Source: an uncultured Thermoleophilia bacterium (GTDB taxonomy: Bacteria > Actinomycetota > Thermoleophilia > UBA2241). Taken from it: 6,987 nucleotides of DNA. Shown one piece after another: positions 1-4,775 of this stretch. Positions within the stretch are counted from its first letter, which is position 1, and every line of letters begins with the position of its first letter. Location: assembly GCA_903921965.1 (NCBI GenBank), contig CAIXSE010000287.1:1-6987 (forward strand). Reading direction: 5' to 3'. The position numbers were made by a program, and so were the translations under genes. The notes below the pieces were generated by a model that worked only from the letters and a program-made list of their open reading frames with translations, searched no databases and had not been told where the DNA came from.

Positions 1-5
1 ATCTG

Positions 6-10
6 CTCCT
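6..10 (-). promoter_or_regulatory. Possible ribosome binding site of a gene beyond the left edge
   Basis: AGGAG follows the cupin TGA by 5 nt on the minus strand, and five bases remain before the window ends. That is the distance at which a start codon would be expected, so a further gene of the DUF1638-cupin operon probably begins just outside. The start codon itself is not visible. Confidence 0.4.
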
Positions 11-15
11 GACTG

Positions 16-444
16 TCACGGGAGGGGTTCCTGGTCCCACTCGGACGGCGTGTACACGGCGCCCGGCTCGCCGCCGAGGCAGAACAGCGCCGTGCCCGGC
101 TCGAGCGCCACGGCGCCCCTCTGGCTCTTCGGGTCGGGCACGTACACGAACGTGCCGGCCGGGGCGTCGAACTCCTCGCCGTCGACCTTGAAGCGGGCGG
201 ACCCGCCGACCACGAGGTACAGCTCCTCGTGGCGCGTGCCCGACTCCGGGTCCTCGGTGTGGTCTTCGGTGAGGACGTCGCCGGCCTTCGGCGCCCGGAA
301 GAGGTTGGTGCCGAACGAGCCGATGCCGAAGAACCTGCGGATGGGCTTCCACTCGGTCTCCGGGGCCCACTCGTACGGGATGGTCGGGATGTCGTCGATG
401 CTCGCGGCCACGTAGCGGGCCGCGCCCTCCGCGCTGTCGCTCAT
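16..444 (-). CDS. Small single-domain cupin protein
   Basis: A 142-residue cytosolic protein with one cupin beta-barrel and no signal peptide. The cupin core spans about residues 70-125. It has the first-motif stretch RHEELYLVVGG (H72, E73, E74), then VDGEEFDAPAGTFVYVPDP and a hydrophobic last strand around FCLGG. The classical motif-1 HxH is reduced to one His followed by Glu, and the motif-2 His is absent (VPDPKSQRG), so canonical 3-His/1-Glu metal binding looks lost or altered. The start at 444 is chosen over an in-frame upstream start at 537 because GGGAGGAG lies 5 nt before this ATG, and the longer form would overlap the upstream gene with a low-complexity Arg/Ala-rich extension. It follows the DUF1638 gene after 52 nt on the same strand and is probably cotranscribed with it. 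Similar cupins often bind small ligands or act as isomerases or dioxygenases; the substrate here is unknown. The cupin call is firm, the function is not. Confidence 0.87.
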   Translation of the reverse strand: MSDSAEGAARYVAASIDDIPTIPYEWAPETEWKPIRRFFGIGSFGTNLFRAPKAGDVLTEDHTEDPESGTRHEELYLVVGGSARFKVDGEEFDAPAGTFVYVPDPKSQRGAVALEPGTALFCLGGEPGAVYTPSEWDQEPLP

Positions 445-449
445 GCGTG

Positions 450-457
450 CTCCTCCC
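450..457 (-). promoter_or_regulatory. Ribosome binding site fixing the start of the cupin gene
   Basis: GGGAGGAG ends 5 nt before the ATG at 444. It decides against the longer in-frame start at 537, which has no such site and overlaps the end of the DUF1638 gene. Confidence 0.8.
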
Positions 458-496
458 TGGGGTCGCCTGGGCGCAGCATACCCGCGGCGCGCCGGC

Positions 497-1234
497 TCAG
501 ACCTCCACCGGCGCGCACCCGCAGCCGCAGGCCGCACAGCCGGCCGGGTTCGCCGGCGTCTCCGGCGCCGGCTCGGACGAGCTCATCTCCCAGAAGATGT
601 CCTCGCTGAGCGTCTCCCCCGGCTCCACGACGATGAACTCCTCGTCGTGCGGCCCGCGGATGAGCTTCTCGAGCAGGCGCAGGGAGCCCTGGAGCTGCTC
701 CACCGGCAGGCCGTAGAACTCCGAGACGGTGTCGACGTACTCGTTGGCCTTCACCAGGTCGTAGGTGCCGGTGTCGATGACGGCGATGCGCGTGTAAGAC
801 TCCATGATCATCATGGCGACCATGCGCGCCTTCTCCTCGCCCATGCGCGGGATGACCTTGAGGTACTCGCGGTACGGGTCTTCGAGCTCCTCGATCCAGC
901 CCCGCGTGTAGTAGTAAGTGCCGGGCTGCTCGGCGAACTCGCGCATGTAGGCGCGCCGCGAGCCGAGCAGGATCGAGATGCAGTCGTCGCAGGCCGGGAG
1001 GACCAGGCGGTGGGAGCCGGCCCTCAGGTCGGCGGCGCCGTTGGAGCAGCGGCCGTAGGCGAGCAGCAGCGTGCAGTCGCCGGGCGTCGCGTCGATGCGC
1101 TCCTGGATCTTCTCGCGGAGCACGTCGGGGGTGTCGTGCAGGAAGCCTTCGAGGTAGTCGACCGGGATGTCGCCGCGCAGCGCCTCCACTTCGTCGCGGA
1201 GCGTGCTGCAGGCGATGATCTTGGAATCAGTCAT
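497..1234 (-). CDS. DUF1638 domain-containing protein with Cys-rich C-terminal tail
   Basis: A 245-residue cytosolic protein with family-typical stretches: IIACSTLRDEVEAL (residues 6-19), LLLAYGRCSNG (57-66), LPACDDCISILLGSR (79-93), GTYYYTRGWIEE (105-116), YTRIAVIDTGTYDL (147-160) and GSLRLLEKLIRGPHDEEFIVVEPGE (183-207). These match the uncharacterised DUF1638 family as I recall it; members in anaerobes are often encoded near corrinoid-dependent methyltransferase genes, but none is visible here. Cysteines 9, 63, 82 and 85 fall in the conserved blocks and could bind a metal or cofactor (inference). After the domain, a Pro/Ala-rich linker (about 219-231) leads to a CxxCxCxC cluster at 233-240, which I do not associate with the family. 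The ATG at 1234 is preceded by GGAAAGG 11 nt upstream, a modest RBS. A promoter at 1275-1303 serves it, and the cupin gene follows after 52 nt. Molecular function is unknown. Confidence 0.92.
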   Translation of the reverse strand: MTDSKIIACSTLRDEVEALRGDIPVDYLEGFLHDTPDVLREKIQERIDATPGDCTLLLAYGRCSNGAADLRAGSHRLVLPACDDCISILLGSRRAYMREFAEQPGTYYYTRGWIEELEDPYREYLKVIPRMGEEKARMVAMMIMESYTRIAVIDTGTYDLVKANEYVDTVSEFYGLPVEQLQGSLRLLEKLIRGPHDEEFIVVEPGETLSEDIFWEMSSSEPAPETPANPAGCAACGCGCAPVEV

Positions 1235-1245
1235 GGCCGCTGTTG

Positions 1246-1252
1246 CCTTTCC
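1246..1252 (-). promoter_or_regulatory. Ribosome binding site of the DUF1638 gene
   Basis: GGAAAGG on the minus strand, 11 nt before the ATG at 1234. It is weaker and more distant than the AGGAGG sites of the two TIG genes. It is the only purine-rich SD candidate near this start. Confidence 0.45.
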
Positions 1253-1274
1253 GTCGAGCGCCGGACCGGCGTCC

Positions 1275-1303
1275 AGTCTAGGGCATGGCGCCGGGAATGT
1301 CAG
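1275..1303 (-). promoter_or_regulatory. Sigma-70-type promoter for the DUF1638-cupin unit
   Basis: On the minus strand a -35 box CTGACA (1298-1303, 5 of 6 to TTGACA) is separated by exactly 17 nt from a -10 box TAGACT (1275-1280, 4 of 6 to TATAAT, with the key T-A and final T). Transcription would start near 1268, giving a leader of about 35 nt to the ATG at 1234. It lies downstream of the tandem hairpins that end the preceding TIG gene, so DUF1638 and cupin form an independent unit. No start-site data are available. Confidence 0.6.
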
Positions 1304-1336
1304 GCCGGATCGGTCTTGATTATGGTCAAGCCGGCC
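1303..1336. repeat. Nested inverted repeat beside the -35 box
   Basis: Outer arms GGCCGG (1303-1308) and CCGGCC (1331-1336) enclose inner arms CTTGA (1315-1319) and TCAAG (1326-1330) around TTATGG. The left side has a 6-nt insertion between inner and outer arms, so as RNA or DNA it forms a bulged stem. Its edge touches the -35 element of the DUF1638 promoter, a plausible position for a regulator site. Short arms in GC-rich DNA can arise by chance. Confidence 0.35.
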
Positions 1337-1375
1337 GCGCGTGCACTCACGCCGGAGGCGCTCCGTACGCGGAAC

Positions 1376-1410
1376 GGGGGCGGGGCGCCCGTACCGGGCG
1401 CCCCGCCCCC
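1376..1410 (-). terminator. Distal hairpin of a tandem terminator after TIG gene 1
   Basis: A perfect 16-bp GC stem, arms 1376-1391 and 1395-1410, around a 3-nt loop TAC (in practice probably 15 bp around 5 nt). It directly abuts the proximal hairpin at 1411-1447. No U-tract follows on the minus strand, a form common in high-GC actinobacteria. It lies between the TIG gene stop at 1459 and the next promoter, which fits a terminator. Confidence 0.65.
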
Positions 1411-1447
1411 GCCTCGTCGCGCCCGCGCGGGGCGGGCGCGACGGGGC
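1411..1447 (-). terminator. Proximal hairpin of a tandem terminator after TIG gene 1
   Basis: A perfect 12-bp stem (arms 1415-1426 and 1432-1443, loop GCGGG) that extends by three more pairs beyond a single mismatch to 1411/1447. It begins 11 nt after the stop codon of the TIG gene ending at 1459. There is no U-tract. Its position immediately after a stop and next to a second hairpin supports transcription termination. Confidence 0.6.
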
Positions 1448-1458
1448 TCAGGACCGCG

Positions 1459-3036
1459 TCACTTGGTGACCTGGAACGAGTCGCTGTGCTGCGTGCTCTG
1501 CACGTTGCCGGCGGCGTCGGTCGCGAACAGCTTGACCTTGTAGTTGCCGGGGGCAAGGTTGCAGGTGAAGCTCTTGGTGTACTCCTTGTTGGCCGGCTGG
1601 ACGCCCTGGTTGAAGCTCTTGGCGACGGAGCCGTTCGACTTGTAGATCTTGAGGATGTTCGAGGTGGAGCCGGTGATGCTGTCGGCCTCGTACTGGATCT
1701 TGCAGGTCTTGCCCTTCTTGACGCTGGAAGGAGCGAACACGTCCGTGTCGGGACCCATGGTGCAGATGTAGACGGTCACGCTCTTCGCGGGCGACTCCGT
1801 GTTGCCGCAGTTGTCCACCGAGTAGGCCTGGACGACCTGCGGGCCGTCACCGGCGCCGCCGGCAGGGGCCGGCACCGTGATGATGCTGCCGGAGAGCACG
1901 AGGGCGGGCGGGACGCCGATGCCGTAGTACGTGGTCCGGACGCCGGGGCCCTGGAGCTCGGTCGCCGAGACGTTGAGGACGACCGGGGTGTTGTGCCAGT
2001 TGGTGTCGTTGCCGGTGATCGTGGTGATCGGGAACAGGGTGTCGGCCTGCAGGGTGAAGGCGACCGTGTTGGTCGGCTGCTGGCCGGCGCCGTTGCGCAC
2101 CGAGAGGTTGAGCGTGCCGGCATTGGCGATGTCGGCGGCGGTGAGCTGGACGGTGAGCTGCGTGGAGCTGACGTAGGTGGAGGCATGCACCGTGCCGTTC
2201 ACCAGCACCTGCGAGGCGTTCGTGAAGTTGGTGCCGGCGAGGGTGAGCAGGTACGGCTGGTAGAACTTCGCCCAGCCGCTCGTGGGGTTCACGGCCGTCA
2301 GCGTGGGCAGGAGGGCCGTGATGGTGAAGGCGACGGCGTTGGAGGTGACGGGCAGGTTACCCGGCACGGTGTTGCGCACGGTGACGCTGGCGGTGCCGGC
2401 GGTCGCTACCGCAGACGCCGGGACGGCCGCCTGGAGCATCGTGCCGCTGCCGATCTGCACGGGCTGCGTGTCGAGCGGCGAGCCGTTCCAGAGGACCACC
2501 GAGGTCATGCCGATACCGTTGTAGGGCTGGAAGTTGGAGCCGTACACGGTCATCGTGAAGGCGCCGGAGCCGGCGTCCTTCTTGTTCGGCGACAGGGACG
2601 CGATGACCGGGTTGTTCGAGACCGGCGGCGTACCCGAGATGGTGAGCACGTTGTTCTGGTAGACGCTCTCGTCGTAGTACTGGCCGATACGCCAGATGCC
2701 GGACACCTCGATGTTGTACGTCCCGGCCGACTCGAGATAGGTGTTGATCGAGGCGTAGATCGCGTTGGTGCCGGTCCAGTTGTACGTGGCGCTGAACGAG
2801 TCGTACGGCGCGGACGACTGGTAGAACGTGATCGTCGGATCGCCGATGAAGGCGTCCAGGTTGCCGCCGTAGATGATGATGTCCTGGTTGCCCCACGTGG
2901 TGTTGCTCATCGTGTTGGGGCTCACACTGGTCACGTAGGGATCCCCGGGCAAGGCCGACGCGGTCGCCACGACCGCGAGGCTGAGCACGAGCATCACGAC
3001 CACCACCAGAAGCACTCCCAGACTGCGTTTCCTCAT
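1459..3036 (-). CDS. Secreted TIG/IPT Ig-fold repeat protein, copy 1
   Basis: A 525-residue exported protein. A signal peptide covers residues 1-28 (basic MRKR, long hydrophobic core LGVLLVVVVMLVLSLAVV, cleavage after ATASA). Three TIG/IPT-like beta-sandwich domains follow at about 34-135, 143-240 and 243-331, each opening with the family pattern of xSLSPN / AVNPTSGWA and containing GxNF or GGNL. Next is an Ig-like domain, about 336-425, with WHNTPVVLNVSA and a closing YSVDNCGNTES strand as in OmpL47-like and related bacterial Ig folds. A C-terminal beta domain, about 427-525, carries LFATDAAGNVQS. There is no LPxTG motif, C-terminal membrane helix or lipobox, so it is secreted or held by non-covalent binding. 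The ATG at 3036 is preferred to the in-frame GTG at 3042 because AGGAGG lies 6 nt before the ATG and touches the GTG. The paralogue is at 4776-6344 and an MFS gene lies upstream. A role in adhesion or ligand capture is only inference. Confidence 0.9.
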   Translation of the reverse strand: MRKRSLGVLLVVVVMLVLSLAVVATASALPGDPYVTSVSPNTMSNTTWGNQDIIIYGGNLDAFIGDPTITFYQSSAPYDSFSATYNWTGTNAIYASINTYLESAGTYNIEVSGIWRIGQYYDESVYQNNVLTISGTPPVSNNPVIASLSPNKKDAGSGAFTMTVYGSNFQPYNGIGMTSVVLWNGSPLDTQPVQIGSGTMLQAAVPASAVATAGTASVTVRNTVPGNLPVTSNAVAFTITALLPTLTAVNPTSGWAKFYQPYLLTLAGTNFTNASQVLVNGTVHASTYVSSTQLTVQLTAADIANAGTLNLSVRNGAGQQPTNTVAFTLQADTLFPITTITGNDTNWHNTPVVLNVSATELQGPGVRTTYYGIGVPPALVLSGSIITVPAPAGGAGDGPQVVQAYSVDNCGNTESPAKSVTVYICTMGPDTDVFAPSSVKKGKTCKIQYEADSITGSTSNILKIYKSNGSVAKSFNQGVQPANKEYTKSFTCNLAPGNYKVKLFATDAAGNVQSTQHSDSFQVTK

Positions 3037-3042
3037 TGTCAC

Positions 3043-3048
3043 CCTCCT
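3043..3048 (-). promoter_or_regulatory. Ribosome binding site fixing the start of TIG gene 1
   Basis: AGGAGG with an ideal 6-nt gap to the ATG at 3036. An in-frame GTG at 3042 immediately abuts it, which rules out that GTG as the usual start. The same AGGAGG-GTG-N3-ATG arrangement occurs in front of the paralogue at 6344. Confidence 0.85.
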
Positions 3049-3073
3049 ACTCGACTACGGTCATATTCGTGGT

Positions 3074-3099
3074 CCTGTTGCGGACGAACGACCTGTTGC
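3074..3099. repeat. Direct repeat CCTGTTGC, 18-bp period
   Basis: CCTGTTGC occurs at 3074-3081 and again at 3092-3099 (GCAACAGG on the transcribed sense strand), start to start 18 bp, in the leader of TIG gene 1 about 40-60 nt before the start codon. It could be a paired protein-binding site or part of an RNA fold. No other function is visible. Confidence 0.4.
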
Positions 3100-3116
3100 C
3101 GGACGTGGAGTCCGGC
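3098..3116 (-). other. Short hairpin in the leader of TIG gene 1
   Basis: A perfect 7-bp stem GCCGGAC/GTCCGGC (3098-3104 with 3110-3116) around a 5-nt loop. It lies about 60 nt upstream of the ATG, in the 307-nt spacer 3037-3343. The rest of that spacer holds the direct repeat at 3074-3099, an inverted repeat at 3256-3276 and the hairpin at 3284-3320. I see no convincing sigma-70 promoter there, although a weak TATGAC -10-like hexamer lies in AATATGACC near 3059-3067. Confidence 0.4.
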
Positions 3117-3255
3117 CCGCTACAAGCATTCGCCCCCGATTGCCTCTCACCTACTTATCGGCAGCCGTTGCCCAGTCTGTAGTCTTGCGGTGGTCCGCCC
3201 CCGACGACCTAGCAACGCGCCGGCGCCGTGAGACCTTACGGACCTATGTTCCCAC

Positions 3256-3276
3256 GTTGTCGCCAGCCTGGACAAC
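3256..3276. repeat. Inverted repeat GTTGTC-N9-GACAAC
   Basis: Perfect 6-bp arms at 3256-3261 and 3271-3276, with a partly complementary centre (CCAG...CTGG). It lies downstream of the MFS stop at 3344 and far upstream of TIG gene 1. It could be an operator for the latter or a second hairpin at the end of the MFS transcript. Confidence 0.4.
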
Positions 3277-3283
3277 ACACGGC

Positions 3284-3320
3284 GCCGCCGGCCCGCGCCG
3301 GGGGCGCGGCCGGGAGCGGC
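3284..3320 (-). terminator. Imperfect GC hairpin after MFS gene 1
   Basis: The segment pairs CCGGCC(C)GCGCC (3288-3299) with GGCGCGGCCGG (3303-3313), leaving one bulged base, and continues with partial pairing GCCG/CGGC outside. It starts about 24 nt after the MFS stop codon and has no U-tract. It may end or attenuate transcription between the transporter gene and TIG gene 1. GC-rich background makes the call uncertain. Confidence 0.45.
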
Positions 3321-3343
3321 ACGCGACGGGGAGCGCCGCGCGG

Positions 3344-4633
3344 TCAGGCGCGGCGCGGCTCGCGCACGAAGGCGAGCAGCACCGCCGCGCCGGCCGACGC
3401 GCCCACCATGGCCCACCACGCCGGCGCGTACGAGCCGGTCCGGTCGACGATGAGGCCGAAGACGGGCGGACCGACGAAGATCCCGATGTTGTCCAGGGCC
3501 GCGGTGACGCCGGCGGCGGCCCCCGCGGCGGCCGGGCCGGCGGTCTCGCCGGCCAGCGTGCCGAGCAGGCCGCCCCAGCCGACGGCGCCCAGCCCCAGCA
3601 GGACGAGGGCGGCGGCCAGCAGCGCGTAGCGCCCGGGGCCGGCGAGCGCCAGGACCACGCAGGCCAGCGCCGAGAAGCCGCACAGCGCCAGCAGCGCCGG
3701 CCGGCGGCGGCGGCCGAGCAGACGGTCGCTGATGAGGCCGCTCACGGGTTTGCCGACGGCGCCGGCTCCCTGGCAGAGGGCCAGCAGGCCGGCGGCGGCC
3801 ACGGCCGTGTACGCCCAGTCCTCCTTGAGGTAGAGCACGAGGTGGGCCATCGCCGAGAACTCCACGACGCAGAGGCACATGGCGGCCAGGCCCAGCAGCA
3901 GGACGTCGCGGGAGCGGAGCACGGCCAGGAAGCCGGGACGCACGGCGGCGCGGTCGGCGGCCTCGTCGCCGGTCACCAGCGGCAGGCCCTGCTCCACCTC
4001 GTAGATCGCGCCCCCCTGGGCGGCGGGCAGCGGCACCCCGGGGCGGGGCCGCGGGTCGTGATAGGCGAGCGCCGCGAAGGCGCACACGGCGAAGGCCATG
4101 GCGGCGGCCACGAGGAAGCCGGCCTGCCAGCCGACGCTCAGCGCGAGCGCCGGCATCATGGCCGCCCCGAGCATGCCGCTGACGTTCACGGCCGCCTGGT
4201 TCACGCCGATCGCCGTGGCGCGCTCCTGCGCCGGGAACCAGAGCATCACGGCCTTGATCGCCGACGGGTAGATGAAGCCGCAGCCGAAGCCGGAGAGCAC
4301 CAGGAACAGGAACATGACCCCGTAGCTCGGGGCCAGGGCCGTGAGGCCGACGAACACGCCGGTCACGAGCGAGCCGACGATGACGGCGAGCCGCACGCCG
4401 ATGCGGTCCACGAGCCAGCCGGCGAGCAGCAGGGTGGGCGCGTAGGCGATGGCCGTGGCGCTCGTGAGGCCGCCGATCTGCGCATTGCTCAGGTCGAACG
4501 CGTCCTTGAGGAACGGCGACAGCGGACCGACGCAGAGCCGCGAGAGGAACACGACGAGGTAGGCGCACCAGACGACCGCCAGGGCGACGAAGCGGTACCG
4601 GGGCGCGGCGGGTGCGGGTGCGGCGGGGCTCAC
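3344..4633 (-). CDS. MFS transporter, copy 1 (complete)
   Basis: A 429-residue integral membrane permease with about 12 hydrophobic segments in two six-helix halves joined by a hydrophilic loop at about 192-236. The MFS signature between helices 2 and 3 is GWLVDRIGVR (residues 72-81). The matching motif in the second half is GLISDRLLGRRRR (about 299-311). Residues VGWQAGFLVAAAMAF and GERATAIGVNQ-type loop sequence (here QERATAIGVNQAAVN) resemble anion/solute MFS porters, but I cannot name a substrate. The start is uncertain. The only plausible candidates are GTG at 4633 and GTG at 4672, neither with a clear Shine-Dalgarno sequence; 4633 is chosen because it leaves a short Pro/Ala-rich N-terminus before helix 1, and the 20-bp hairpin at 4689-4733 limits anything longer. 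It sits between the two TIG genes and is paralogous to the truncated MFS gene at the right edge. Confidence 0.9.
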   Translation of the reverse strand: MSPAAPAPAAPRYRFVALAVVWCAYLVVFLSRLCVGPLSPFLKDAFDLSNAQIGGLTSATAIAYAPTLLLAGWLVDRIGVRLAVIVGSLVTGVFVGLTALAPSYGVMFLFLVLSGFGCGFIYPSAIKAVMLWFPAQERATAIGVNQAAVNVSGMLGAAMMPALALSVGWQAGFLVAAAMAFAVCAFAALAYHDPRPRPGVPLPAAQGGAIYEVEQGLPLVTGDEAADRAAVRPGFLAVLRSRDVLLLGLAAMCLCVVEFSAMAHLVLYLKEDWAYTAVAAAGLLALCQGAGAVGKPVSGLISDRLLGRRRRPALLALCGFSALACVVLALAGPGRYALLAAALVLLGLGAVGWGGLLGTLAGETAGPAAAGAAAGVTAALDNIGIFVGPPVFGLIVDRTGSYAPAWWAMVGASAGAAVLLAFVREPRRA

Positions 4634-4688
4634 GGGCGCCGGCCGCCGCGGGCCGTACGCGGTCCGCGCCACAGGGCGGCGGCCGTAC

Positions 4689-4733
4689 GGGTGCGGGGCG
4701 GGGCCCCCGGGAGGGGGGCCCCGCCCCGCACCC
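4689..4733 (-). terminator. Strong 20-bp hairpin terminator after TIG gene 2
   Basis: A perfect 20-bp, almost all-GC stem (arms 4689-4708 and 4714-4733) with loop GGGAG, about 43 nt after the TIG gene stop at 4776. No U-tract follows. It separates the right-hand MFS-TIG module from the left-hand one and lies only 17 nt ahead of the more distal possible MFS start (GTG at 4672). Confidence 0.75.
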
Positions 4734-4775
4734 CGCGACCGCGCACGCCGGACGCACCGGCGGGCGCGGCGCCGC

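Noticed and set aside
1246..1458. Possible small protein in the spacer between DUF1638 and TIG gene 1
   Set aside because: The open stretches lack an RBS and overlap the promoter and tandem hairpins, so regulatory content explains the spacer.
443..1543. Plus-strand open frame opposite DUF1638
   Set aside because: Antisense shadow of a conserved protein; no RBS and no family resemblance. It also runs through the promoter and terminator hairpins.
1285..3231. Very long plus-strand open frame opposite TIG gene 1
   Set aside because: Its translation is a composition-biased Gly/Arg/Val/Asp-rich run with no domain. The minus-strand frame encodes a signal peptide and recognisable TIG domains with a perfect RBS. 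Long antisense frames are expected in GC-rich codons.
3060..3240. Cyclic di-GMP (GEMM-I), cobalamin or other known riboswitch before TIG gene 1
   Set aside because: A CGCAAGAC on the sense strand (about 3182-3189) vaguely recalls the GEMM core CGCAAAGC. However, the flanking CACGCACAGG-type segment and tetraloop stem are missing, and no B12 box was found.
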